From NCBI GenBank assembly GCA_026120185.1, contig JANUWF010002361.1, forward strand, positions 62,001 to 126,000: DNA of 64,000 nucleotides. The letters run 5' to 3'. A model generated the notes under the pieces. It was not told the DNA's origin, did no database searches, and was given only the letters and a program-made list of their open reading frames with translations. How positions within the stretch are numbered: position 1 is the stretch's first letter; the number at the start of each line of letters is the position of its first letter. Positions 34,419-46,678 of this stretch are shown here, in pieces. The translations under genes and the position numbers were made by a program. This stretch comes from Voacanga thouarsii. Taxonomy: Eukaryota; Streptophyta; Magnoliopsida; Gentianales; Apocynaceae.

Positions 34419-36692
34419 AGGTTATTTTAGTCAAATAAATGATAGCTTTTGTTAAAGAAATAAAATATATAGATATTGTATAAAATAATAATATCAAATA
34501 AAGCCTTTTATGTAAATAATCATAATAAGTAAAATATTAATTTTGTAAGTCCTATATTCATAAATACTATTAAAGTTTATTTATTATCTTCAATCAAAAT
34601 CTATTAAAATTTACTTACAACTGATTTTAGTTACCAATTATTTTCTAGCAAATAATTAATAATAGATTATTATTTTACCTAGTACCACCTAGGACCCTTT
34701 ATCAAATAAAATCTAATTTATTTTTAGCAAGATTTAAACCTTCAACTTATAGTTCCTATTTTCCAAACCCTAGTTATTTTAATATCAAGCTAGAATTATT
34801 TTATAAACCCTTTTATTTGTTACCTAGCCTTAAAGCTTGGGACACTAGGGATATGATGGTAATAAGTTGAGTTAGATTTAATTGTGAAAGTGAATCTTTG
34901 GTTTGAGTTTGATTGTGATTTATACTTACCCCAGGCGGGGTTAGGTTAGCTGTTGGAGACCTTTCTTTTGGGCAAGGATAAAGTAAGTTCCTTTACATTC
35001 ATGAAATTGATTTTATTTTATTATCTTGGTTTGAAAGAAAGGTTAGTGAGTATCTCTTGTAAACACGAAATATTAGCACGATAGCTAATTTTTGAAAACT
35101 TCTATATTTGGAACCTTCTTATTTTGGAAACTTTTTATATTTGGAAAACTTCCAATTTTAGAAACTTCTAGAGTTATAAATTTTTAAAATGTGTCAAGCA
35201 TGACTTAGGAGCCAAGCATCAAACATTTTGATTTGTTTTAATTATGCAAGAGATGAATTCTTGATCATGCATATACTTTTTGAAAATCACAGCATGACTT
35301 ATTTGAGCATGTGGCTCCTCCACTATGAATTTGTGGAATAAATTATTGACTTAAAACCATGCCTTCTAAAATTTTTGTACAAGTTGAAAAATGTTGTTTG
35401 GAATTGTATTGAGCTAAATTTTGTAGGTTTCACTTTGGAGCCTTATGAATTGTGAAGATTGAATAACGTTGAGTACTCAATGGGGGCTAGACCTTTATAC
35501 TAGCCTTTGGTTGGTCTGGGGATATTTCTCGGTAGGTGGCCACCTCCGAGAGGTTGACTCATTTTGATCAGGGCGTCAGTATAGAAGGTTAAGCTGTCCT
35601 CAGCTAGCGACGGGGTTCTAGTAGAACCGACAGTCGAAAGTGGGACAACCGGATTAGTTTGAGTGAGAGAGGGAGGAGAATCTCACTCGGCAAGACGTAC
35701 ACCTACCAAGTGTTGGGGGTCAAGTACTTCACAGAAGTGAGAACCACCTCTGTGCCCTTTCACCACCTGACGGGGGTAATGTGCTTCACCTGGTCTGAGA
35801 GCCACTGCTGTGCCCTGTCACATTAACTTGGTTGCTTTAATTGATGAGATATTATCGTGGAACTGTTCTAAAATGTCATTGGAATTTTATTCGAAGCTTA
35901 ATACCTTTTAATTATTCATATCTTTCCAAACAGAATATTTTAAGAGCATTTTGCTTCATGACTTCTCACTACTATCTTTGAAGAAGTAAGAGTTAAATTT
36001 GTAAAGAATGCATGACAAAGCTTTTGATATACTTTTAGTGCATGTATCAAGAAAAGTGTTTTGTCTTTTAGCCCAACTTATACATGGGGCTTACTGAGAT
36101 TTTATCTCATCACTCTTTTTACCATGATTTCAGGTCGATCCTGCTGTGGGAATGAGTAGCTAGTTGTAGCCTGCCTTGGAAGATTTTTCTGATATTTTGT
36201 GTAATGCTTTGGTAGTTGAGAGTGGATAGTTTTGTTTATGGATTTATTTCAAATTCTTTGTTTGTAATAAATTTTAAGTTTAAAGTATTATTTTTATTCT
36301 ATTATTTTGATTATGTGACCTAGTTATAAAGACCCCTTATCTTTTGGATGAGGCGACATCCTCGGCCCTGTCGGGTCTAGGTAGTGTGGTGTTACAGAAC
36401 TACTCATTAATTCAAGGTAAACCATTCCTCATTGGAACTCATAGCATAATAGTCTTAACTTGATGAATTGCCCAGTTCCATCAAATGACTAAGAACTCAA
36501 TTTTACTTGTATGATAAGTACCTGTAGTCTATACATTACTATGAAGAACAACCTAACACATAGACCATTAATTGTCATACTGGGACCGTAAATGTGTAAT
36601 AATATAAGAAACAAACTAAATTAATTGAGTAAATATTTTATTGCAATATGTTTAAACAGAATACATAGTTTTTGAGGGCATACTTTTCAATA

Positions 36693-36784
36693 GCGTCTAT
36701 CCCATGCCTAAAATACGACGGATCACAGGCATCATCTAAACACAAATCTTAACCGGTTTATTTAACTAGTAAGCTTCTTATGTT
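36693..36784 (-). other. 92-bp copia 4 leader fragment between copia 1 and copia 3
   Basis: It is the only non-inserted DNA between the two elements. It begins with the copia 1 TSD copy gcgtc and ends with the copia 3 TSD copy atgtt. 'cttaaccggtttatttaactagtaagcttctt' type sequence resembles 'tttaaccctagtacatgcttct' at 30161-30182 of the copia 1 leader, which places it close to the PBS of copia 4. Confidence 0.75.
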
Positions 36785-38478
36785 TGTTAAGAACTCCAAT
36801 CATGCATAATCATATTAACACAGTGGAAAAACTGAATTCCAATCCCAATACTACATGCTTGGGAATTAAAATAGGAATATAGAAATGGTCACAGGGTTTA
36901 CCATTGCTACGTGAGGTTTCAAAAATCTCATCTATGTTGATGGCACGATCTAGCAAATCCAACAATCAACGACCAAGTCCTCTTATCTTGATGGTTCAAA
37001 ACTAAGACATTACAATCCAAGAATAGTATTATCTTTGATAGTAATCCACACAAAGTTTCAGCACTCACAAAAGCCTACTCAGTTCTATACTAGCAGAACA
37101 ATATAGCAGATAGGGTTTTGATCAGAGAGGAAAATGAAGACGACACATGCTTACAAAGAATTGATTTATGTGGCTTCTATATAATGAAAACTATTTTTCC
37201 TATTTCCTATAGGTTTTAGGATTTTAACCACTTGCAACTAAGTACTTCAAGATTTAATTAACCATAATTAAATCTTTGAAGTTAGTATAATCGCAATTAG
37301 GCCCATGAATTATAACAAACTTATAGTTCACCCATAAGATTATTTTATTCTCACAATCAACCTCATAATATTATCAATAATGTATTGAGTACTTAAACTA
37401 TTATTGCATTTGATCTATTGGTAGAAATATACGAATTAATCTAAACATCTTTAAGATTAATAATACTTGATAATTAGAATTAACTAATTAATTTTAATTA
37501 AGATTGATTTATTAATTATCTAATTAATAAATCCATATTCAGCAGATCGTGAGTGGTATTTAGCAACACATCATGATCACCCAAAAGTCCAGAAAGTTAA
37601 GTGGCATGACATGAACCCTTCAATAATAAATGGCAGTACAACAATCTCATTTCACAATAATATCTCATTCGGTTTAGAGTATAAAATTAGTGCCAACTCC
37701 CTCCTAAATATTAATTCATTCCAGCCTGAATATTTTAGTAGTTGTTCCCATAATCCATTATTCATCATGTGTATCAATTGGAACTATTTCCAATACATTG
37801 TCACCATGGCTAATGACTTCTCATGTAGTGATTCCTACAAGTGACCGTGAAATATTCATCCTTACTATTAGGACTGGTGAATCCTTTATTGATCTTCTCA
37901 ACTACTTTCATTTACCTCATGTTGTACCTAATATCCATCCTATAGGTGGTCTTTTTAGGATTCCAAAGATTAGAATCAAAGTATAACGCTTAGCAAACAA
38001 AGTACCATAGAGATCTCAATTCTAAGGATACATGCATATTTGCTATGATGAGATTCTCTCACTGGCACTAAATAGTTATCTATGTGATTCTTATAGCTAG
38101 GTCATCCAATTATTTGTTCTAGTAACAAGCATCCATCTATTAACTTTGAGTACTACAATACTTACGGATATAAGAATCACCACCTGATCAAATCATGAAG
38201 TATAACACCTGCTAGTCTTGACGCATTAATGATGTCCTACCTCATTAATACTATGACTAGGAATAATTTAAGTATGAACACTATATAGTGTAGTAAGAAT
38301 CTCATATCATGATTTCTATCATGATTTTCTTAACACATATTGCATTTGGGACTTTATCTAACAGTTATATATCACACAAAAGTATAAACAAATTGAAAGA
38401 TAAAGAACACCTTGTATTAATAAATAAATGTATAATATACAAAATACATGTGATTGCCTCTAGGGCATAACACTAACA
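36785..38478 (-). mobile_element. Copia 3 3' LTR
   Basis: Co-linear with 48513-50215. It carries a TATA-like site on the minus strand near 37178-37186 (ttatatag) and a weaker version of the AT-rich palindrome near 37505-37535. The reading frames in it have no protein signature. Confidence 0.88.
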
Positions 38479-38493
38479 AACTTCCACTTGTAC
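38479..38493 (-). other. Copia 3 polypurine tract
   Basis: The minus strand gtacaagtggaagtt lies directly before the LTR start tgttagtgttatg. Confidence 0.7.
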
Positions 38494-39020
38494 TAGAGCC
38501 AATCGTTCATGTATTTAATTCCAAATAACTCAATATGTCTATCCTGTTTTGTTTGGGATAGTGCTTTAGTAAGTAGGTCAGCTATGTTCTCATCAGTGGA
38601 AACTCTCTCTATCTTTACATCTTGTCTATCTATGATTTTCAGAATCAAAGGAAAATATCTAAGTACATGCTTGGAACGCTGGTGAGATCATGGCTCCTTT
38701 GCTTATGCAATAGCTCTATTGTTGTCGCAATACAAAGATATTGGTTCAATAATGCTCAGAAACACTCCAAGCTTTGTCACAAACTTCTTGATCCAAACTG
38801 CTTCCTTATTTACTTCAATAGAGGCTATATACTCAGCTTCAGTCGTTGAGTCGGTTTGGAACTTTACCAACTTATTACCCCTCCATATAACGTAAATATG
38901 TAACTTGACTGTCATTTAAAATCATCTCTATCAAATTGAAAACTAGTATCAGTATATCCATTTATTTTCAAATCACCTCCTCTATAAACCAAGAATACAT
39001 CCTTACTCCTTCGCAAGTAC
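38494..39020 (-). pseudogene. Copia 3 RNase H
   Basis: Frame 38915-38703 has TDSTTEAEYIASIEVNKEAVWIKKFV, with the catalytic Glu, and ISLYCDNNRAIA, with the catalytic Asp that copia 2 lost. Upstream, 'INGYTDTSFQFDRDD' type sequence lies near 38960-38920 in another frame. The SWKSSKQ segment is replaced by degenerate sequence. The C-terminal part toward 38500 has stops. Confidence 0.8.
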
Positions 39021-39930
39021 TTAAGGATATTCTTCACAGCTATCCAATGCTAGGGTCAGATTGGTATTTGCTCATCAAACCCAGAGCACACGATACATCA
39101 GACATAGTACATATCATAGCATATATATGGATCCAATTGCTGAGGTATATGAAATCCTACTCATGTGATCCCTTACAACTTGTGTTTTTGAGACATCGAC
39201 TTTGAAAGGCTTACACCATGAGACATGGGTAAGAATCCCTTTTTGGATTGATCTATGCTTAACCTTTTTAGCACTTTATCTATGTATGTAGACTATAAAA
39301 GACCTAGCAAGATTTTTGATCTATCTTTGTAGATCTATATTCCAAGAATATAGGTTGCTTCTCCAAGGTCTTTTATGAAGAATTTCTTGGACAACCAAAC
39401 TTTTATTGATTAAATGATAGGTACATCGTTTCTTAATAGCAATATGTCATCTACATAAAGCTACAAAATACGACTGCACTCCCACTAACCTTCTTATATA
39501 CACAAGGTTCATCCATGTTTTGAATGAAACCAAACTCTTTAATTGTTTCATCAAAATAGATGTTCCAACTCCTAGAAGCTTGCTTAAGTCCATAAATGGA
39601 CCTATGCAGCTTCAACAATTTTGTACCGTCTTTAGATGTAAAACCCTTAGATTGTGTCATATACACTTCCTCAGTCAGGTTTCTATTCAGAAATGTTATT
39701 TTCACGTCAATTTTCTAGACCTTATGGTCATAATGAGCGACAAGTGCTAGGAGTATTCTTATGGATTTCAGCATAGCAACTAGTCAGAAGGTTTCGTTAT
39801 AGTCAATACCATGCTGTTAACGATAACCTTAGCAACCAATCATGCTTTATAGGTAACTACATTACCATCCATGTCGATTTTCTTCTAGAAAACCTACTTG
39901 GACCCAATAAGTTTGATTCCTTTAGGTGGA
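39021..39930 (-). pseudogene. Copia 3 reverse transcriptase
   Basis: Frame 39705-39451 has MKITFLNRNLTEEVYM, KLHRSIYGLKQASRSWN and FIQNMDEPCVYKKVSG. YVDD is encoded at 39446-39457 but in a shifted frame relative to this segment. N-terminal RT sequence is visible at about 39930-39740 with stops and frame changes. The 'MDVKTTFLNG' type active-site Asp is absent in the Met-Lys-Ile-Thr version. Confidence 0.82.
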
Positions 39931-41040
39931 TCAACCAAAGTTCATACCTGGTTGTCATACGTAGAATCTATTTCTGACTTCATAACTTTAAGCATTTGTT
40001 AGATTCTAAATTATTCAAGACATCCTTATAAGTAAGCAATACGTCATTATGGTCACTTATGAGAAATTTATATCTCTTTGGTGCCATACATATCCTACTT
40101 AACCTACGAGGTTCTTGTATAGATAAAGGTTCATCTATTCTCTCAATAAATATGGGATTAGACGGTTAATCTATGTTTGTTTATTCTTCTTGAACTTCAC
40201 TAAGTTCAATTTTACTCCCACTGTCTCCTTTGAGCATGTGTTTTTTCTCTAAGAAAATGACATGCTTCAAAATAAACATTTTATTTTTTTAAAAGAGTTA
40301 TAGAAGTAATATTCGAATGACTCTTTCAGATATCCAATAAATAAACACTTGTTAGACTTACTCTCAAGTTTGTCTGATTATTGCTTTTTGAAAAAGTTAG
40401 GGCAACCCCATACTCCCAAGTGAGATAACTTTGGTTTCTTACCAAAGAATAACTCAAATGGGGTTGTATTAACTATTTTTGACAGAACTCTATTTAGAAT
40501 ATAAATAGAAATCTCTAAGGCATAGCCCTAAAATGATTTTGGTAAGTCTGCAAAAGCTATCATGGTCTGTACCATTCTAGAAGGGATCGATTCCTTCTCT
40601 CAGATATACTGTTATATTAAAGCATATATGGTAGAGTCCATTATCTCTAAGGTAACCATGAAACTCTTAGCTTAAGTATACTCCTCCTTGATCGAATATT
40701 AGAATCTTGATACTTTTACCAAGTTGTTTCTCTACTTCATTCTTGAAGTCTTTGAAATTGTTAAAGGCCTCAGATTTGTATTTCATTAATACAAATACCC
40801 ATATCGTGAATAATCATCGATAGAGGTTATGACATAGTGATAACCTCCTCTTCCTTGTACAGACATTGGGCCACATACATCAGTATGCATGAGTTCTAAT
40901 AACTCTTTAGCCCTTTCTCTTTTTCCAGAAAAAATAAGTTTTAGCCATTTTACCAAGTAAACAAGATTCACACGTGCCATATGATTCATAATCAAATGAC
41001 CCTAAGTAACCAAGCTTGTGTAACTTAGAAACACAATTCT
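39931..41040 (-). pseudogene. Copia 3 integrase and linker
   Basis: Frame 40995-40786 includes ERAKELLELMHTDVCGPM, with the first catalytic Asp, and YHYVITSIDDYSRYGYLY. The zinc Cys pair lies just upstream near 40970. The QHNGV/ERRNR region near 40600 is degraded to stops. The linker 40480-39940 is similar to that of copia 2. No intact frame exceeds about 70 residues. Confidence 0.8.
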
Positions 41041-41581
41041 TATTTATATGGCCTGAACGACAATGCCATAAATGAGATGATGGTTATCTATCCTTAGTTT
41101 CTTATTATTTATATTAAGAATTAGATTGTCCATGTCAAGAATATATAAACCATTAACTAAAGTTGCAGATCTATAATGGTTATCATTTAATGAAAAAGAG
41201 AAACATTTATTATTAAAAATTAAATGGAACAATATATGTCTAAATACGCAATTGAGATAATGTTTTTTAATAAAACTGGTACATGATAACAATTTTGAAG
41301 TTCTAAACTAATCTAGAAGGCAAATATAGGTCATAAGTCCCTATAGCAAGTGCAGCAACATTTGCTCCATTTGCAGCACATAGGTCAACATCGCCCTTCT
41401 CAAGCCTTCTACTGTCTTTTAGTCCTTGCAAGTTATTACAAAAATAAGATCCACATCTAGTATCTAATACCCATAACTCATTTCTAAATGTAGCATTTAT
41501 CTCAATAATAAACATACCAGGAGTAGAAGTAGAAGTGCCCGCAAGCTTCTCCTTCTTCTTCTTATCCTTGACAGTCTCCAA
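41041..41581 (-). pseudogene. Copia 3 protease and GAG-pre-integrase region
   Basis: Frame 41581-41303 contains KLAGTSTSTPGMFIIEINATF, then ELWVLDTRCGSYFCNNLQGLKDSRRLEKGD and ANGANVAALAIGTYDLYLPS. The protease Asp-Thr pair is kept (LDTRCGS), but the Gly after it is Arg. Frame 41292-41044 continues with FSLNDNHYRSATLVNGLYILDMDNL. The two frames differ, so there is a frameshift near 41300. Confidence 0.82.
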
Positions 41582-41997
41582 GTACGCTTTGCAGTTGCAC
41601 CTCCAATAGCCGAACTTATCATAATGATGACATAGTCCTTTGGTAGCTATCTCCGTCTTCTTTATGACACATGTGGGCTTAGTAGAAGCCTTCTTCTATT
41701 TCTTAGGAACTTTTATCTTAGAATAAGAAGATTCTACTGTCATTACTGTATTAGATTCCTTCTTTATGGATGATTCTGCAGTCTTGAGAAACTTGATTAG
41801 CTCGGGTATTGTGGACTCAATCTTATTTATCTAGTATTTAATCACAAATTGTGAAAAATTACTTGATAAAGATTGCAAAATTAAGTCAATACTTAAGTCA
41901 TTATCCATTACAAACCAAAGAGACCCAAGTTTCTCAATTAAACTCAGCGTCTTCAACCCATGAGTGGCCATAGAAACACTTTCAACCATCTTAGAAC
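41582..41997 (-). pseudogene. Copia 3 gag, C-terminal part with degraded zinc knuckle
   Basis: The minus strand encodes a knuckle region CHHYDKFGYWRCNC near 41586-41627. The second Cys and the His of the CCHC are now Tyr, so zinc binding is lost. Upstream segments correspond to copia 2 positions 24197-23889 (ELIKFLKTAES, STIPEL-type sequence) with stops. Unit C cuts the gene at 41998. Confidence 0.8.
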
Positions 41998-44305
41998 TGT
42001 AACACCCCAAAGCCTAGGCCCGCCAGGGCCGGGGATGTCGCCCCGTCCAAAGGACAAGGGGTCTTTATAACTAGGCCTTACAAACAAATTGCGGAATAAA
42101 AATAATATTTAACTCTAAAAGTTATTACAACCCAAAGAAAACTTCAAGAATAAATCCATGAATTCCAAAACAGAACCATAAATAAAATTATCCACTCTTG
42201 TCTCCCTAAAGCAATACATAGAATTAAATGGCAACAATCTCTTCCAAGGCAGATACTACTAGCTACTCATCCCCACAGCAGGATCATCCTGAAATCATGA
42301 TAAAAAGGTGATGAGACAGAAATCTCAGTAAGTCCGTGTGTGCTTTGGGTGTTTAGTGAAAACAGTTCGTGGATGCAAAGTGTGAAACTTTTATAAGAGA
42401 AGCATTGGCAAGCATCAAGCATTAGTCAAAAGCAAGAGTGGTTTTTTGGCTTATCTAACCGTACAAAAGTAATGAAATCAACCACTCGAAAGAAAGGGAT
42501 ATGGGTTACCACAGGTTGGGCCCTATAACCGGTCAGAATGCCAACACTTTGTGCAGACTGACAAAAGTAGGTGATCGGCCTACTGGGCAAGATACTCCTC
42601 CTTTTCTATACCCAAACAACAATCGGGTGTCCATTCCGGCAAAACACAGTCACTTGACTGAAAACAAACTGCTAGCTCGGACCGGCACAACTCACTGGAC
42701 TGACATCTTATCCGGGAAGGACTCACCCCTCAGAGGTAGTCACTTGCTGAGAGACTTACCCTAACCCTTCAAAGACTAGTCCTAGTAGTCCACCCCTATT
42801 GAGTACTCAACGACGTTTCCCACTTGGGATAAAATGAACGAAGCATTGCACTTCATGAAAATAGCAATTTGAGGGTTTCCAAAGTTTTGGGAGAAATCAG
42901 TTTCTGAAAAAGTTTTAAGTTTGGAAAATCTGCTCAGTAACTTTCAAATAATTTAAGTGTTGGAAATAAGAACAAATTCAACCCTCAGTTGCCTTCAAAT
43001 AAACGAGTGTCCATACACTCCATATTTAGCTTCCCATAAGGAAAACATTTCACATCGATAGGTTTTATGCATGAGCTTACTTGATTCTTGCTCACAACAA
43101 CAAGGTCTCGAACAGCTGACCTAACCCCACATGGGTAAATACAAATCTTAGTCAGATTCAAGCTACAATCCACTTCCTCAATTTTAAATCAACTCAATTC
43201 ACTGCTACCATGATCCTAGTGTCCCAAGCTTTAAGGCAAGACACTAATTAGGTTTATAAGCTAAGTTTAATTTGTTATTTAAAATAATTAATGGTTTGGG
43301 AAATAAATTCTAATAAGTTGAAAGTTTACATCTTGTTAAGAAAAATCTAGAGTTTATTTGATTAAGAGTCATAGGAGGTACTAGGTAAAATAGTGATTTA
43401 ATGATAGTTTAGTTGTTAGAAAATAATTGATAGCTAAAACTAGTTGAGATTAGATTGAATAAGCCTTTCTTGGAAAATAATAAGTAAATCCTTAAGGGTT
43501 TTGATTTAGTAAATATTTTACTAAGCATAAATCTTTTTCATAAAGGCTTAAATTGATTTCTTTATTTTAAATAATATTTATTTATTTTACTTTCTAGCAA
43601 AATTATTATTTATTTGGCTAAAATATCCTTTATGAATATAAGAATCCAAATCTACCCTTCCTAGGGTTTTCGAAAATACTAGGAAATTATTTTATTGAGT
43701 ATTTTATTCATGGAGTGGAAATTACTTTTAGGGACAACTAGATCATGGTCAATTTCTATGGCCAACCTCAATCAAGAACATGCACAATCCTTCAATTCAT
43801 CAAACCAACCAAATCTTGCATCTAGGTATAGATCTAAATTTATTAAGACATGCTTTAACCTCTACTAGCATAAATATGAACATAGCTTAAATAATCCCAT
43901 ATGAATGAAAATCATATTCACCAACGATGGCATAATCTCTAGCATACTTTATCACAAATACTACCTATGACATGCAACAAACCTCAAATCAACATACAAT
44001 CAACCAAGATAAACCTTTCATGGATAAACCCCATCTTCTTCACAATCATACAATTGCTCATGCTTCAATCTCAACAATAAATATATACTCAAATCCTACC
44101 ACCATCCACCTTTTAACAACGACATCCTAGAGACATGATTCTAGAGTTTAAAAGAAGGATTGAAGGTACTTACTTGGTTGATGAATTCTTTGAAAGAGTT
44201 TAAAATAGATCTCAACTCCTAGTTAGCTAATCTTGTCCAAGAAAGGTGGTGAAAACATGGTCATGGAAAAAGAAACCATTCGGCCAAGAGAGGGAATTTT
44301 GGGCC

Positions 44306-44307
<2 letters not shown>

Positions 44308-44369
<62 letters not shown>
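44308..44369. repeat. GA then GT microsatellite in LTR C
   Basis: (GA)n passes directly into (GT)n. On the C sense strand this is (AC)n(TC)n, matching the CT tract of A and B plus an added AC tract. Confidence 0.92.
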
Positions 44370-44370
<1 letters not shown>

Positions 44371-46002
44371 AGAAGAGATCATTAGTATGTTCATTCACAT
44401 AAGTTCTCATTGGAGATCAAGTTTGAAGAAGATGAAGTTGATAGAATAAGTTTACCTTGAAGATGTTCTTGACCTTCACAAAAATTTCTGGTTTTGATCC
44501 AAAGTAGCAAGATGATTTGTGGAGTTTGATGTTAATAATGGTGTTGATGGATTCACAGCAAAGAGAAGATCAAATCTGGAGATTTTTGTGAGGGTTTGAA
44601 GTGGTTTGAAGGTGTATTAGGTGAAAGAAGATAGTAGGTGTTCTTGGTGTAGTGTGTGTGTTCTTAGTGTCTAAAGAAAATCGAGAGAGAGAGAGAGATT
44701 GGGAGTAGCTGCCGATTTTCTATGGAATTAGGGTTGCCAAAATTTTGTACGGTTTAGGAGAATGTTTTCTCTAATTTGAGAGGGAAAAGGAAAGGTTAGT
44801 TGTTACAATCCTTGAAGAATATTTTTGGGAAGTGAATTTGGAAACTAAATATTCTAAGAATATCGTGATTGTTTGGACAACTTTGAAGTCTCCTATGGCC
44901 GACTAGTTGTGTGGCTTTTCTGATGAATTAAAACTGGTTCTATAAGGCTTATGATGGCCGAAACTAAGGGGTACAATGATGAAGAAGAAGTCTAGTCAAT
45001 TGAGCAAGATATCATGGAAGGTTGCTAAATAAGATGGCTGAAATTTTGGAAAGTAATCAAGCTAAATTGCAGGGATTTGTTGGAGAGATTTTTGGACAGC
45101 CATTGCTGCCTTTCATCCAGAAGTTTGAGGGAAAAAATGGAGCTCTGTTAATGGTGGTTTAAGGGAGGTTTGGACAGAAGTAGGTTGGCATTTTCGGCTG
45201 GAGGAGAAATAGGAAGCAATCTGGAAAATTTCCTGCACAACAATTTCGCTGCACAGGAATTTTCTGGCAGAATTTTGTCCGCCACTTCCAGCTGAGATGC
45301 AGTGAGTTTGAAGGGGGGTTTCAGGGGTATTCAAGGCTGGTTTCCATCCTTCTTCATGGAGGAAAAACATGGCTAAGGTGCTGCACAAAATCTAAAAGAA
45401 AATAGCTTGGTTTTGAGCCTCCTAGGTAGAGATTTGCCCAGGATTTTTCACTGGTTTTGCTCAGTCTTTGTGCAGTCCGAAAATGATAGAAATAATTCAT
45501 GTTTCAAGTTGATCTTAAGGCCATTTTTTCTGGTAGCATTTGGAAGGAAATTTTAGCTAAGAACACATTTTGAAAGTACACAAGCTGGAAAATTTCAGCT
45601 CATTCCAAGAAGGAAGGTGAACTAGTTTAGGATGAAATTTCAGCAAGCTCACTAGAGGGATTCTTCCTCTTAGAATTTCCCACAACTATTCCATAATTTT
45701 TAGACTATAAGAAGTCTTTTACCAAGACACTTTGGTCCTAAAAGACCTCAGCACTTTACTGAATTTTTTGGAAAGAATAAGGCTAGAACATCTTGATCAA
45801 ACTAAGGAGTTGAAAATTAAGAAAAACTAAAGATCAATGGAGAATGAATTCACTTTAAGAATTTCGAGTAGAGCAAATGAGTGAAATGAGAATCCTCCTA
45901 ACATGTCTCTCCTAGGTCATTATCACCACCTTGCTCTAGGTCCTTAAGGCCGAAACTAATCCTCCCAAAGAAAAAATAAAATTTTAATCAAACTAAAGCT
46001 TC

Positions 46003-46072
46003 TATGATGGAATTCGAACCCAAGACCTTAAGAATTAATTCCAAGGCTTTAACCACTAAACCACAACAACTC
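46003..46072 (-). other. tRNA-like module with A and B boxes in LTR C
   Basis: On the minus strand the A box is TGGTTTAGTGG (46063-46053), a full match, and the B box is GGTTCGAATTC (46020-46010). Spacing is 43 nt, and the module is 252 bp from the LTR 5' end. A CCTT/AAGG stem lies where an anticodon arm would be. The acceptor arm does not pair. Confidence 0.65.
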
Positions 46073-46315
46073 TTGTTGCTATTTTTACTAGAAAATTAAT
46101 TTCTATTCCTTCCACAAGCTATCTCCCTATTTTCACCTCGAGCAAAAATTACCATTTTGCCCCTCTCACACAATACTCACCAACAAGACTTCAAAACAAT
46201 AAAACTCAAATCCAAAGCACATAAAATCATATGGAAATGTATTTAATCATGAAATAAAGTATGATATGCATCACAACCCTCTTACTCTAAGGTTGGTTTT
46301 GACTGGGGTTTCACA

Positions 46316-46678
46316 AGAACGGAACAGTTGTTTTGAGATCTCATATCTCTCCATTCTAGCTTGGGCATCAAATAGCTCTCGAAGATGTAAAATGACCGAG
46401 TAAGCATCCATATGCTCAAGCTATTTTTACAGTTCAAGGGTCATTGACACCAGAATTATTTAGGATGTTGTGTTACTGCACTTTTTGTACTTTTTGTCAA
46501 CAGCATGCTTATTAACATGAGCATCTTGAGTTGGTGATGGCAGAATAGGAGCATCTAGGACATAGAGCAACTTTTCGGACTTGAGAACTATTCTCAAGTT
46601 TCTATACCAGTCCAAAAATTTCAACTCGATAAGTTTGTTAGTTTCCAAAATGCTACGTAAATTTAGGTTGGTTGACAT
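46316..46678 (-). pseudogene. Copia 3 gag, N-terminal part with start codon
   Basis: The start at 46678 opens MSTNLNLRSILETNKL, then IELKFLDWYRNLRIVLKSEKLLYVLDAPILPSP, a typical copia Gag N-terminus. It stays open to 46460 and ends in a stop after 'CSNTTS'. Sequence to 46316 matches the LQKQHEHMDA...LRKLFDA part of copia 2 in other frames. It continues beyond unit C at 41997. The start is supported by alignment with the same position of copia 2, near 24535, where the ATG context is similar. Confidence 0.82.

Larger units (their letters stand above)
31711..36396 (+). mobile_element. Solo LTR B (Tekay/Del-like gypsy), 4686 bp
   Basis: Ends are tgtgaaacccc...gtggtgttaca, with a perfect TSD GAACT at 31706-31710 and 36397-36401. 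It is co-linear with unit A throughout, including the tRNA-like module, the CT and AT microsatellites (33621-33648, 33681-33700, 34386-34415), the 57-bp tandem repeat (35715 and 35772) and the 3' GC-rich end. No coding domain. It is the cleanest boundary pair in the window and defines the unit. Confidence 0.88.
5800..36692 (-). mobile_element. Copia 1: full-length Ty1/copia, degenerate, carrying copia 2 and solo LTR B
   Basis: The element has two LTRs (5800-7594 and 30210-36692, the second interrupted by unit B), a PPT at 7595-7612, pol on the minus strand to 10395, gag at 10396-10981 plus 28106-28600, a leader and a PBS at 30195-30207. The TSD is acgtc (5795-5799) against gcgtc (36693-36697), one mismatch. 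With nested insertions removed, the LTRs are 1795 and about 1792 bp and the element is about 9.1 kb. It lies in the leader of copia 4. All coding parts are broken. Confidence 0.9.
30210..36692 (-). mobile_element. Copia 1 5' LTR, split by solo LTR B
   Basis: Segments 30210-31710 and 36397-36692 align to 5800-7594. The break lies in 'gatgtgagtgaact|actcattaattcaagg', which is continuous at 7290-7320. Without B and one TSD copy the LTR is about 1792 bp. Confidence 0.9.
41998..46315 (-). mobile_element. Solo LTR C (Tekay/Del-like gypsy), 4318 bp
   Basis: On the plus strand it runs tgtaacacccc...ggggtttcaca, the reverse of A and B. The TSD AGAAC is perfect at 41993-41997 and 46316-46320. The internal order matches A and B reversed, including the GA/GT microsatellite (44308-44369) and the tRNA-like module. 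Frame 42501-42764 and others have no domain. It splits copia 3 gag. Confidence 0.88.

Noticed and set aside
44246..44449. Plus-strand frame with Arg-Glu and Cys-Val runs
   Set aside because: It is the translation of the GA and GT microsatellites of unit C.
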